Part shown: positions 16,336 through 25,817 of the stretch, one piece after another
How positions within the stretch are numbered: position 1 is the stretch's first letter
Layout: every line of letters begins with the position of its first letter
Source of the DNA: JABDIY01 sp963803845
GTDB lineage: Bacteria; Actinomycetota; Acidimicrobiia; Acidimicrobiales; SZUA-35
Direction of reading: 5' to 3'
Assembly (NCBI GenBank): GCA_963803845.1
Contig: CAWDNZ010000004.1
Coordinates: forward strand, 124,001 to 188,000
DNA length: 64,000 nucleotides
Position numbers and translations under genes: made by a program
Notes under the pieces: generated by a model
The model's database searches: none
Seen by the model: the letters and a program-made list of their open reading frames with translations, nothing else
Told to the model about the DNA's origin: nothing

Positions 16336-17268
16336 CTATAGGCCGAGGCCTATCTCGGGAGCAATGCTGCGCAGGGATGAGGACACCGCGACGCCAACCC
16401 CGTCGACGACTCGATTCATCATTTCGAAGTTGCCGGCAACGGCCGCTGCTGGCGCTACTGCGTCGTGGCCCAGAGTGTCAATGAGGGCCGCTCGGGCATG
16501 ATCCAGTTCGTCAGTGCGCCCAACCAGTGCATCGGTGAAGCGCAAGAGCACCGCCGCATCGTCACGCCCCGGGTGCCGTTCTCTGTTGCCGATCGATCGA
16601 AGGTCGATCTCCACACCTATCACTTGGGCGCTCGCACGGAGCATCCCGCTGTGCGCAAATAGTCAGAAGAAGCAGTGATTGATCAGCGAGGTCCGCGCTG
16701 CCACCAGCTCGAGCTGCCACCGGGGCAGCCCCTTGTGGATCGCGATGTCGCCCATCTCGTCGTACGTCAGATAGAGGGCGCCGTGCAGGTCCTCCTGGGC
16801 CGCGCTCTCGGACGGAACGAGTGACAAACCGGACGTCGGGCCGGCCGCCCCAACGACTGGGACGAGGGCCGAGCGCTGTCTTGCAGCAGGATCGAAGTGT
16901 CCCGTAGGAGCGTCGGTGCTTCCGTCTGGCAGTGCAACTTCTGACGCTCCGAGTCCACGGGCGGCCGTGTCGATCGCAACGGTTCTGGCCACTACTCCGA
17001 GAATCTCCACGTACGTGGCCGGATCGTCGAAGGCAGTCACGTCCGAGGCCACCAGCTCATGCGCCTTGGTTGCGATCTTGGCTGCCGTCGATTGAGCGAC
17101 GGTTGCATCGACCACCGGCCCGTCACCGCTCCAAGCCCGGCGCGCCGCTTTCGCAACCTCTACCCGCTCCAGTCCGTCAAGCGTTGCGCCGCTGGCTGCG
17201 ATGTGGCGCCGTGCACGCTCGATCCCCGCGGCGATCCGTGCGGGTACGGGTAGGTCGGTGTCGAGCAC
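16336..17268 (-). CDS. AhpD-like (CMD family) protein, predicted selenoprotein CxxU
   Basis: Two minus-strand segments, 16666-17268 and 16336-16662, share one frame and are separated only by TGA at 16663-16665. The first ends RTSLINHCFF and the second begins LFAHSGML. In AhpD/carboxymuconolactone-decarboxylase proteins this place reads RTSxxNxCxxCxxxH, so the TGA replaces the second active-site cysteine (codon 202, after Cys199). Reading TGA as selenocysteine gives a 310-residue protein with two CMD-like halves: residues about 20-110, and 165-290 including NFEMMNRVVDGVGV. The GTG start at 17268 has a perfect GGAGG eight bases upstream. It precedes acoX and the E1 genes. The likely role is a peroxidase or thiol-disulfide partner. 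A nonsense mutation or sequence error is the alternative. Confidence 0.75.
16633..16655 (-). promoter_or_regulatory. SECIS-like hairpin after TGA 16663
   Basis: In the mRNA, CGCAC pairs with GTGCG and, inside it, AGC can pair with GCT around the loop GGGAT, leaving a two-base CC bulge. An alternative pairs GG with CC around GATGCT. The loop starts 15-16 bases after the TGA, at the short end of the range known for bacterial SECIS elements, with G in the first positions. The pairing is imperfect, so this is supporting rather than decisive evidence. Confidence 0.45.
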
Positions 17269-17465
17269 TGTTTCATCCTCCGTGACGCTGGTAAGGCGTC
17301 GGGCATCATCGCGGACTCGGCGATGGCGCCCGTGAGCACGTGGCTCAGGTTCGTCGTGGTGGGATCGTAGCCCATGAGCTCGGCTGTGAACCATGTGTTC
17401 CGGGCGACCAGTCCGGACCACCCTGTGGTTAACCACGGGAACCAGTAGGGATCAACGTTCGTCAC
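17160..17465 (-). CDS. Upstream ORF, possible N-terminal part of the AhpD-like gene
   Basis: The frame starts at GTG 17465. Its first 55 or so residues look like real protein (DPYWFPWLTTGWSGLVARNT, then WFTAELMGYDPTTTNL and AIAESAMMPDALPAS); the last 40 residues look like a shadow of the AhpD-like gene, which it overlaps by more than 100 bases in another frame. One missing base near 17285-17295 would join it to the AhpD-like frame at SVTEDETVLD. Alternatively the two are separate, because the AhpD-like gene has its own strong GGAGG/GTG start. I cannot choose from sequence alone. No family is recognised for the N-terminal piece. Confidence 0.45.
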   Translation of the reverse strand: MTNVDPYWFPWLTTGWSGLVARNTWFTAELMGYDPTTTNLSHVLTGAIAESAMMPDALPASRRMKQCSTPTYPYPHGSPRGSSVHGATSQPAAQRLTDWSG

Positions 17466-17577
17466 ACGAGTAGCGCAAGTGCGGGCTGTGCGTATTTTAG
17501 GGCAGTCCGCATCACGCCGAAAGAGACTATGTATTCGGGAGGATTCTCGGGTCACAACCGCTTGGAGAGAAACCGGG

Positions 17578-20500
17578 ATGCTTCGACGAACACAGGGTGC
17601 CATCCTCGCCGTCTTGCTCGCAGCGACCGCTTGCACGAGCGGCTCGGACCCCGTCGCCGATCATCCCGTCGTGGAGCCACCGGCGGAGCTCGGTTGGGAG
17701 GAGATTCCCGCTACGGAAACCGTGGCCGCCGAGGCTCAAGGCCTCGTTGACGAACCCGGTGTTCGGGTCACGCTGTCATCGCCAGAGGCGGGGGAACCGG
17801 GAGCAATCACGGTGCCAGTAGTCAACCGGCCAGCGACCACCCCCTTGACCGAAGATCAAGCGTCCGCCGTCTTCGAACGGGTGACAGCACTCAGCATCGA
17901 ACCCGGAGATCAGTCTGAGTTCAACAGACCGGCAGAGACACTGTTGCCACCTCGGCGCAGCGCCGTGGTCGAGCAGGCCTTTCCACCTGTTCCCCCAAAT
18001 ACCACACCGGAAGTCACCGACAAGCCTCTGGAGGTCATTCGTTTCCAACCCGATGGAGATGTCCGGATCGCGCCGTTTGTGTCGGTCACATTCAACCAAC
18101 CCATGGTTCCGCTGAGCACACTGGACCAACTCGATGACATCGCGGTTCCCGCCTCGATGACTCCTGCCATGGCGGGCCGTTGGCAATGGATCGGGACCCG
18201 GACGTTGCGATTCGAACGTGATCCCAGGGATTTGGATCGCCTGCCAGCGGCAACTGAATTCAGACTGGTCGTCCCATCGGGCACCACGGCAATCAGCGGG
18301 GCGACTTTGGCTGAGCCCTTCGTGCAGACGTTCAGAACGCCGCCCGTCGAGATTGACGACTTCAGCCACGCAAATTCCAATTCAACCATCTTGGACCCGG
18401 TTCTTTCCTTTACCTTCACCGGTCAGATCGACCCCAACGCGGTTCTTTCTCGGGCGTCTTTGATCGGGCCTGACGGGCCCGTTGGACTTCGATTGGCCAC
18501 CGAAGCCGAAATCGCCGCCGACCCGACGGCTGGCGCAACTCTGGATCGACGATTCGCAGCGTTCACGCCCATCGTCTCGTTAAGGAAGGACACCGCGTAC
18601 CAGCTCGACATCGGTCCCGGGATCCCATCCATCGAGGGTCCGCGAGAAATCGAGACCAGCTACAACTTCCAGTTTCGGACCTATGGTCCGTTTCAGATCG
18701 AAAGCTCCAAGTGCGGTTGGGACCGCGATTGTCGACCGCTGAACCCGTTCTCGATTCACTTCACCAATCCAATCGACGTGGAGTCGTTTGATCCAAGCAT
18801 GGTCACGGTTACGCCAGAACCGGCTGGATTGAATATTTCTGTTTCTTCTCGTTCGCTTTGGATCCGGGGACAAACCCGAGCCAATACCACCTACGCCGTG
18901 GCGGTCAGCCCGGAACTCTCCGACGTTTTCGAGCAGACACTCACCGGCAACAACGAAGTTCGGTTCAAGACCGGCGAAGCCCGGCCGGTCTTGGTGCCGT
19001 TCTCTCAGCCATTGATTACCACCGACCCGTTCGACCCCGTCCCCGCAGTCTCGGTAGCCACCCAGAATCACCAGGAACTGAAGGTGAGAGTTTACGAAGT
19101 CGACCCAAATGACTACGAGGACTTCGTTCGGTTCCGCCAAGATCTCCCCAGCGATCGTGACGACAAAGCACCAGCCCCAGGCAAGCAAATTCTGAATACC
19201 ACGATCACGGTTGACGGAGACAACGAGTCCTTCGCCGAAACCCGCATCGAACTCGACGAGGAACTCCTGCCGCCTGGGTTTGGACACCGCGTCGTGGTGG
19301 TTGAAATCGACAAGCGCCTCTCCTGGTTTGGCGACGGCGAAGACAAATGGAACAACCGACCAACCACCGTCTGGGTCCAGGCCACCCGTCTCGGACTAGA
19401 CACGTTCTCCGACCACCAGCGTCATGTTGTATGGGTCACCGATCTGGAAACGGGCGAGCCGGTCGAAGGCGCCGAGGTACGTCTGCGCCTCGAGGACGAC
19501 GTGAAGACGGTCATGACCGACGGTAATGGCGTTGCCCAAGTCCGAGAATCCGATGCCAACGGACGGTCCACGCTCGGTGAAGTAGTCGCAACCAAGGGCA
19601 CCGAGGTCGCATTCCTCCACGCCGGTCAGCAATCCTCGATCTCCAACCCGGACCAACCCCGGTGGTATGTCTTCGACGATCGAGGAATCTACAAGCCGGG
19701 GGAAACTGTTCGGTTGAAGGGATGGGCTCGAACGTTGACCACATCCGCGGATGGGCAGTTGCACCAATCAACGCCTGGATCGGTGACCTACACCGTGACC
19801 GATGCCCAGGGCGTCGAGATCGCAACCGGTCGAGCCCCTTTGTCATTGGAGTCGGGTTTCGATTTCTCTTTCGACTTACCCGAGGGTGTCAACCTGGGCT
19901 CGGCGTCTGTCCAGTTGAAAGGGCCGACGTATCGGTGGAACCACCAGTTCCAAGTCCAGGAATTCCGACGACCGGAGTTCGAGGTTGCCACCAGCACTAC
20001 TACCGCTGGGCCCTTCGTGGTTGACGAGTCTGGCACCGTTCGCGCCGAGGCCAGTTACTACACCGGCGGGGCTCTCCCCGGGGCCGCGGTCAATTGGCAG
20101 ATCTCAACCACCACGGCGACGTATACGCCGCCAAAGTGGTCTGACTTTACGTTCGGGGAATGGATCCCGTGGTGGGAGCGAGATCAAAGCTCCGACAGCC
20201 GCCAGTGGCAAATTGACGGCATCACCGACACCAACGGCCTCCACGATGTGCAGGTTGAGGTAGCTGGGCTCACCACGAATCCGGTGACAGTGCAAGCCGT
20301 CGCCGGAGTGCAGGATGTCAACCGCCAAGTCATTGCCTCCACCGAAACGTTCCTGGTCCACCCGGCCACACGTTATGTGGGTCTGCGCAGCCCGAGCTAC
20401 TTCGTAGAACCGAATGCGGAACTGGCGATCGACGTGATCGTCACCGATCTGGACGGCAATGCGGTGACAGGCCAAGCCGTGACCGTTGAAGCCAGCCGGA

Positions 20501-23500
20501 TCGAGTGGCGCTTTGTTGGCGACAAATGGGTGAAGGGCAAGAAGGACAGCCAGTCATGCGACGTCGTGACCGCCGCGGCAGCCCAAGAGTGTCGCTTCAA
20601 GCCAGATGCCAGCGGCACCTACCGAATCGAATCTACGGTGACCGACGAAATGGGCCGGACGCAAACGACGGTTCTCACCCGTTGGGTTCAGGGCCCAGCG
20701 TCCCGGCCGATCACCCAGGGCGTCGACCGTGAAGAAGCGATCATCATTCCCGATAAGGACGAATACGAACCAGGAGACGTCGCCAAATTGTTGGTGCAGT
20801 CACCGTTCTCGCCCGCAAGCGGATTGTTGATAACTGAACGAGCCGGCATCGAGACGGTGGAGACGTTTGAGATCGTCGACGGTTCAACAGAGCTCCTGGT
20901 CCCGATCGAGGACCGCCACATCCCCAACATCCACGCCCGGATCGAGTTGGTTGGTGCCACCGATCGCAGAGAGACCGAGGTGGCCAAACGTCCGGCGTAC
21001 GCCGGCGGCTCAGTCGTCCTGTCCGTCTCTCCCATGTCCCGCCGTCTCGCAGTGCTCGCCACCCCTCGGGATTCATTTATCAACCCCGGCGGAACCACGA
21101 CCGTTGACCTCACGGTCACCGATGCCAACGGTCGGCCGGTGGCCGACGCCGAACTCGCCGTGGTCGTGGTCGACGAAGCCGTGCTGGCCTTAACCAACTA
21201 TGACCTACGCGATCCGCTGGACGTGTTCTATGCAACGATCGCCGCCGGGACCCGAAGCGTGCACGGCCGCAGTTCAATCATCCTGACCGATCCGGCCGCG
21301 CTGGTTGAGCAAATCAGGTCCGCGGCCAACGATGCTGACGGTCGAGCCACCGCGGAAGGCTCCGATGATGCCAGCGCAGCCGTCCCGGCAAGCAGCGACG
21401 GCGAAGCTCTCGGGAACAAGGCCTCCGGTTCGGACCAAATCGATGTTCGACAGAACTTCGATGCCTTGGCGGTTTTCGCCCCGGAGGTGCTCACCGATGC
21501 CGACGGCAGGGCGTCGATTCGCGTGCCGTTGCCAGACAACCTGACGCAGTATCGGATCATGGTGATGGCGGTGAATGGCGACGATCACTTCGGTTCGGGG
21601 GAATCCAGCCTCACCGCCTCACTGCCCCTCATGGTGCGGCCATCTGCTCCCCGGTTTGCCAACTTTGGTGACACGTTCGAGTTTCCTGTTGTTGTCCAGA
21701 ACCTCACCGATGAGGCCATGGACGTAGACGTGGCAATGCGTGCCACCAACCTCTCGCTCACCGCCGAACCAGCCCAACGGGTGGTGGTTCCGGCCAATGA
21801 CCGGGTGGAAGTCCGATTCGATGTGGAGACATCCGACGCGGGGACTGCACGCTTTCAGGTGGCGGCGGTGGCTGGCGACCTCACCGATGCGGCCCAGGGT
21901 TCTCTTCCTGTCTACACGCCTTCCACGACCGAGACCTTCGCCACCTACGGGGTCATTGACAGTGGGACCGGCATCGGGCCGATCAGCAGCGCCAACGTGG
22001 CCGACTCCACGGGAGATGGAGCCATCCTCCACAACCTAAACCGCATTGAGGGCGTGTATCCCCAGTTCGGTGGGCTCGAAGTCACGACATCATCCACGGC
22101 AGTCCAGGCCTTGACCGACTCGGTGATCTACCTCACCAACTATCGCTACAGCAGTTCCGATGCCTACGCCTCCCGGATCATGGCCATCGCTGCACTGCGT
22201 GATGTTCTGGAAGCCTTTGAGTCGCCCCAGCTTCCGTCGGCGGCGGCGCTCGACAACCAAGTTTCTGCCGATCTCGAAGCACTCCTCAGATTCGAAGACG
22301 GCAACGGTGGCTACTACAGCTGGAGCCGCGCTGATGAGATTTCGCCCTATCGATCGATCCAGGCAGCGCACGCCATGGTGATCGCCAAGAGCAATGGATA
22401 CCCAGTAAACGAACGTGCCCTCGAGCGTTCCATGCAGTTTCTGGCGACCATCGAGAGCCGCGTCCAGCAGCTGGAACGGTCCGGCCTCTCCCAGTTCCTT
22501 AGCGCCTATGCCCTGCGCGTCCGACACCTCAACGGCGACAGCGACAAAGCAAAAGCGGAAGCACTATTCGTCGCCGGCGGTGAGAGTCTCGGTGTAGATG
22601 CTCTGGCGTTCCTGTGGCCGATCGTCGGCGCAGAATCTGCAACCAAAATTCAACGGCTCATCGGCAACGCCACAATCGAACAGGCCGGCTACGCCCATTT
22701 CTCCACGTCGTACGGCGAGGATGCCTGGATCGTTCTTCACTCAAACCGCCGGACTGATGGAATCGTGCTGGACGCACTCGTGGAGATGGATCCCGGCAGT
22801 GACCTGATCCCCAAGGTCGTGGCCGGGCTCATGAAGGGCCAAGAGCGTGGCCGCTGGAGCAACGTGCAGGAGAACTCGTTCATCCTCCTGGCCTTGAACA
22901 ACTACTTCGATGCGTTCGAATCGACCACGCCCGACTTCGTTGCCCGGGTATGGCTGGGTGACGACTACGTGGCTGAGCACGAGTACGAAGGCCGCTCAAC
23001 GCTGACCACGTCGACGTTGGTGCCAATGGAGTTCTTGGTTGGCCCTGAGTCCGAACCCACCGATGATGCCCAAGAGTTGATCGTGGCCAAAGACGGAGAA
23101 GGTCGGCTGTATTACCGACTGGGTCTGCAATACGCGCCGAGCGATCTCAATTTGGATCCGCTGGACCGGGGGTTCGTGGTTGCTCGAACCTACGAAGGCG
23201 TCGACGACCCGGCCGACGTGCAGCGAGATGAAGACGGCACGTGGATCATCAAGGCGGGTTCCCGAGTCAGGGTGAAGCTCACCATGGTGGCCGACTCACG
23301 CAAGACCAATGTGGCCCTGGTTGACCCCCTGCCCGCCGGGCTGGAACCGATCAATCCCGAGCTGGCCACCAGTGGCCTGCCGCCTGATGATTCGCCAGTC
23401 CAGTATGACCGATGGGCAGACTGGCGGGCATGGACCTGGTACAACCATCAGAACCTTCGAGACGACCGGGCCGAGGTATACACGACGTACCTCTGGAGCG

Positions 23501-23640
23501 GCACGTTCAACTACCAGTACGTTGCTCAGGCCACGACTCCGGGTGAGTTTGTGGTGCCACCCGCGAAGGCCGAGGAGATCTACCAACCAGAGGTCTTTGG
23601 TCGCAGCGGGTCTGACCGCGTCATCATCACCCAAGAGTGA
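17578..23640 (+). CDS. Alpha-2-macroglobulin family lipoprotein
   Basis: A 2020-residue envelope protein from ATG 17578 (GGAG upstream). The signal peptide MLRRTQGAILAVLLAATAC ends in a lipobox, so it is lipid-anchored outside the membrane. It follows the YfaS/YfhM plan: N-terminal Ig-like MG domains (VRIAPFVSVTFNQPMVP repeats), an MG2-like segment (RWYVFDDRGIYKPGETVRLK), the A2M core (VYPQFGGLEVTTSST) and a terpenoid-toroid helical domain with YYSWSRADEISPYRS. The usual thioester CxEQ is missing: the corresponding site near residue 1525 reads SSSDAYASRIMAI. It therefore cannot trap proteases covalently. No penicillin-binding protein 1C partner lies beside it. It is transcribed alone. Confidence 0.9.
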   Translation: MLRRTQGAILAVLLAATACTSGSDPVADHPVVEPPAELGWEEIPATETVAAEAQGLVDEPGVRVTLSSPEAGEPGAITVPVVNRPATTPLTEDQASAVFERVTALSIEPGDQSEFNRPAETLLPPRRSAVVEQAFPPVPPNTTPEVTDKPLEVIRFQPDGDVRIAPFVSVTFNQPMVPLSTLDQLDDIAVPASMTPAMAGRWQWIGTRTLRFERDPRDLDRLPAATEFRLVVPSGTTAISGATLAEPFVQTFRTPPVEIDDFSHANSNSTILDPVLSFTFTGQIDPNAVLSRASLIGPDGPVGLRLATEAEIAADPTAGATLDRRFAAFTPIVSLRKDTAYQLDIGPGIPSIEGPREIETSYNFQFRTYGPFQIESSKCGWDRDCRPLNPFSIHFTNPIDVESFDPSMVTVTPEPAGLNISVSSRSLWIRGQTRANTTYAVAVSPELSDVFEQTLTGNNEVRFKTGEARPVLVPFSQPLITTDPFDPVPAVSVATQNHQELKVRVYEVDPNDYEDFVRFRQDLPSDRDDKAPAPGKQILNTTITVDGDNESFAETRIELDEELLPPGFGHRVVVVEIDKRLSWFGDGEDKWNNRPTTVWVQATRLGLDTFSDHQRHVVWVTDLETGEPVEGAEVRLRLEDDVKTVMTDGNGVAQVRESDANGRSTLGEVVATKGTEVAFLHAGQQSSISNPDQPRWYVFDDRGIYKPGETVRLKGWARTLTTSADGQLHQSTPGSVTYTVTDAQGVEIATGRAPLSLESGFDFSFDLPEGVNLGSASVQLKGPTYRWNHQFQVQEFRRPEFEVATSTTTAGPFVVDESGTVRAEASYYTGGALPGAAVNWQISTTTATYTPPKWSDFTFGEWIPWWERDQSSDSRQWQIDGITDTNGLHDVQVEVAGLTTNPVTVQAVAGVQDVNRQVIASTETFLVHPATRYVGLRSPSYFVEPNAELAIDVIVTDLDGNAVTGQAVTVEASRIEWRFVGDKWVKGKKDSQSCDVVTAAAAQECRFKPDASGTYRIESTVTDEMGRTQTTVLTRWVQGPASRPITQGVDREEAIIIPDKDEYEPGDVAKLLVQSPFSPASGLLITERAGIETVETFEIVDGSTELLVPIEDRHIPNIHARIELVGATDRRETEVAKRPAYAGGSVVLSVSPMSRRLAVLATPRDSFINPGGTTTVDLTVTDANGRPVADAELAVVVVDEAVLALTNYDLRDPLDVFYATIAAGTRSVHGRSSIILTDPAALVEQIRSAANDADGRATAEGSDDASAAVPASSDGEALGNKASGSDQIDVRQNFDALAVFAPEVLTDADGRASIRVPLPDNLTQYRIMVMAVNGDDHFGSGESSLTASLPLMVRPSAPRFANFGDTFEFPVVVQNLTDEAMDVDVAMRATNLSLTAEPAQRVVVPANDRVEVRFDVETSDAGTARFQVAAVAGDLTDAAQGSLPVYTPSTTETFATYGVIDSGTGIGPISSANVADSTGDGAILHNLNRIEGVYPQFGGLEVTTSSTAVQALTDSVIYLTNYRYSSSDAYASRIMAIAALRDVLEAFESPQLPSAAALDNQVSADLEALLRFEDGNGGYYSWSRADEISPYRSIQAAHAMVIAKSNGYPVNERALERSMQFLATIESRVQQLERSGLSQFLSAYALRVRHLNGDSDKAKAEALFVAGGESLGVDALAFLWPIVGAESATKIQRLIGNATIEQAGYAHFSTSYGEDAWIVLHSNRRTDGIVLDALVEMDPGSDLIPKVVAGLMKGQERGRWSNVQENSFILLALNNYFDAFESTTPDFVARVWLGDDYVAEHEYEGRSTLTTSTLVPMEFLVGPESEPTDDAQELIVAKDGEGRLYYRLGLQYAPSDLNLDPLDRGFVVARTYEGVDDPADVQRDEDGTWIIKAGSRVRVKLTMVADSRKTNVALVDPLPAGLEPINPELATSGLPPDDSPVQYDRWADWRAWTWYNHQNLRDDRAEVYTTYLWSGTFNYQYVAQATTPGEFVVPPAKAEEIYQPEVFGRSGSDRVIITQE

Positions 23641-23809
23641 TCGGTCCAGGGGACGACACGTGCCGTCATGAATCCCTTGGCGTGTCCTGCTCGCTGGACT
23701 GTTCGACTACTACTTCCACACCTTCAATCCGGAGACAAATACATGGCGTCACCCAGGGACAGACGCGGGAGCGGCGGGATACTCAGCGTGCGGGCTAACG
23801 TTGCGAGCG

Positions 23810-24172
23810 ATGCCTTTCTGGAAAAAGCGCCAAGTCGGAGCCCCGGGGCCTTTGCCCGCGGCGGCACCTGAGGCGCAGCCCGTCGAGCACGCCGTCCTGA
23901 TTCACATCACGTCGCTGTCGGATGCAGACACCGGCCTGGACACGATTGAAGATCCGATCATCGAGGCACTTGAGCGGTCAGGTGTGGGTGAGTTCGACGG
24001 GAACGAGATCGGTCCCGATGGAGCGACGCTGTACATGTACGGGCCAGATGCCGACAGCCTCTGGGCGGCGATCGAGGACGCGGTGCGATCGGGCCCATTC
24101 GGTGAGGGGTCCTATGCCGTCAAGCGTCACGGGCCGCCCGGCGCACCAGAGACGAGGATCCCGCTTTCCTGA
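23810..24172 (+). CDS. Conserved hypothetical protein
   Basis: A 120-residue soluble protein using ATG 23810. After a basic Pro/Ala-rich lead it reads EHAVLIHITSLSD, then EALERSGVGEFDGNEIGPDG, ATLYMYGPDADSLWAAIEDA and YAVKRHGPPGAPE. This arrangement (GxxDGNExG, then LYxYGPDAD, then RxGPPG) recurs in an uncharacterised bacterial family of about 110 residues that I recognise by pattern but not by name. A two-layer alpha/beta fold is likely. No ribosome binding site is obvious. The gap 23641-23809 before it shows nothing else supported. Confidence 0.7.
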   Translation: MPFWKKRQVGAPGPLPAAAPEAQPVEHAVLIHITSLSDADTGLDTIEDPIIEALERSGVGEFDGNEIGPDGATLYMYGPDADSLWAAIEDAVRSGPFGEGSYAVKRHGPPGAPETRIPLS

Positions 24173-24240
24173 GGCAGCGACTCGCGCCAATCCCCGCCAA
24201 CGCCTCCTCGCCGGACTCCGGCGGGACGAGATTTTGATGC

Positions 24241-24765
24241 CTAGTCGAAGCTCGACGAAGCTCTCGATGAGATTGTGCCGGCAACGCTTTGGTGCAGTTG
24301 GCGTAACAGCTCGATGAGTTGGTTCTGCTGGTCGGGGTCGAGCGATGCGATCAGTTCGAGTTCGTTGGCAAAGTGGTCCACGAGGGCGGCATCAACCTTG
24401 GCCTGTCCCGCCGCAGTGAGCGTCACCAGAACTTGGCGGCCATCTTCAGGTTTCTTCACTCGTTCAACAAAGCCACGAGATTCGAGCCGATCGATTCGAT
24501 TTGTCATTGCGCCGGAGCTGATCATCATCGAATCAAGGAGCTGACCGGGGGTGAGCTGGTGAGGGGCTCCGGTGCGGAGCAGTGTTGCCAGGACGTCGAA
24601 CTCCCAGGACTCAAGCTCGTGTTTGGCGAAGACCTCATCGAGACAACCGCGGATCAAGGTGTTGAGCCGACTGAGACGACCGATGACCGCCATGCCAGAC
24701 ACGTCGACCGCCGGTCGTTCTCGGTTCCACTGGGCGACGATTGAGTCGACACGGTCCGGTTCCAC
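24241..24765 (-). CDS. MarR family transcriptional regulator
   Basis: A 174-residue winged-helix protein. LESWEFDVLATLLRTGAPHQ, LTPGQLLDSMMISSGAMTNR (recognition helix) and RLESRGFVERVKKPEDGRQV (wing, with the conserved DxR) are standard MarR elements; the terminal helices form the dimer interface. It lies 107 bases downstream of, and on the same strand as, the EamA transporter gene. Three similar palindromic boxes overlap the transporter start, so the MarR protein very probably represses the transporter and itself until a ligand binds. The ligand is unknown. Confidence 0.92.
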   Translation of the reverse strand: MEPDRVDSIVAQWNRERPAVDVSGMAVIGRLSRLNTLIRGCLDEVFAKHELESWEFDVLATLLRTGAPHQLTPGQLLDSMMISSGAMTNRIDRLESRGFVERVKKPEDGRQVLVTLTAAGQAKVDAALVDHFANELELIASLDPDQQNQLIELLRQLHQSVAGTISSRASSSFD

Positions 24766-24872
24766 GACCTCAGGCTAGCCCACATCCTTTGACGTAGAGA
24801 GAACTCTCGTGGTGCCTGAGGGTCCCGGTAGAACGCGGGCGGATCGCCTGACTGGTTCGACGCGTGCCGCCC

Positions 24873-25817
24873 CTACAAGGCAACTCTCCTGCGGTGGATC
24901 GCTCGGGGTGATCCTCCACGGAGCCGTCGTGACCGCAGTTGCGGAACCACTACTGCGGTGACCACAAACGCTGCGCCGACCATCTGGAGTGGGGCCATCG
25001 CTTGACTGAGTGCAACCCAGCCGATGCTGGTGGCAACGAGGGGGCTCAGCAGCCCGAGGAAGCTGACCGTTGCGACCGGGAGTTCCTGGATCCCTCGGAA
25101 CCAGTTGGCGTATGCCGCGGCCGTGCCCATGATTCCAAGCCATGCGAACCCTGCGATGTTGGTGGTGCTGATCGAGCTGGGTAACCCTTCGGCGACGATC
25201 ACGAGCGGGACGAGGAAGAGACCACCCGCAGTGAGTTGCCAACCGGTGAAGGTGATGAGGTCGACGGGACGGCCCCAGTGCTTGATGAGCACTACCCCGG
25301 TAGCCATGGAGATGGTGCCGGCCAAGGCCGCAGCGACACCGATCGGGTCGAGAGCGGCGTCAGGTCCGAGGACCAACATGGCGACCCCTGCAATCCCCGC
25401 AGACCCCGCCAGTGCTGTGCGCCTCGTGAACACCTCACCCAGCACCACACTCGCAATCCCCGCCGCAACAAGTGGCTGAATGGCCCCAGCGGTAGCGGCG
25501 ACGCCACCGGGAAGACGGAACGCAGCGACGAAGAGTAGAGCGAAGAAGGCTCCGATGTTCAGTACCCCGAGAACCGCGCTGCGCCACCACCACGCTCCGC
25601 TCGGAAGCCGCCGGGACCACAGTACGAACGCCAGACCCACAGGCAGAGCCCGGACCGCTGCCGCCAGCATCGGGCGCCCCACGGGCAGCAGCTCTGTAGC
25701 AACGAAATAGGTGGAGCCCCATACCACCGGCGTGAGTGCCGTGCGAAGGACCGTCGCCGTCTGTTCCGGCTGAATTCCCTCGGTCTTCGTGCTGCTACTG
25801 GCAAATTCTCTCGACAT
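24873..25817 (-). CDS. EamA/DMT family transporter
   Basis: A 314-residue membrane protein with ten predicted helices in two EamA repeats (first beginning TPVVWGSTYFVATELLPVGR, second near AALAGTISMATGVVLIKHWG). The drug/metabolite transporter superfamily exports amino acids, purines or drugs; the substrate here is not predictable. The start ATG (25815-25817) lies inside the first of three MarR-type boxes, which argues for tight repression by the MarR protein encoded downstream. The C-terminus is a basic cytoplasmic tail. Confidence 0.9.
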   Translation of the reverse strand: MSREFASSSTKTEGIQPEQTATVLRTALTPVVWGSTYFVATELLPVGRPMLAAAVRALPVGLAFVLWSRRLPSGAWWWRSAVLGVLNIGAFFALLFVAAFRLPGGVAATAGAIQPLVAAGIASVVLGEVFTRRTALAGSAGIAGVAMLVLGPDAALDPIGVAAALAGTISMATGVVLIKHWGRPVDLITFTGWQLTAGGLFLVPLVIVAEGLPSSISTTNIAGFAWLGIMGTAAAYANWFRGIQELPVATVSFLGLLSPLVATSIGWVALSQAMAPLQMVGAAFVVTAVVVPQLRSRRLRGGSPRAIHRRRVAL

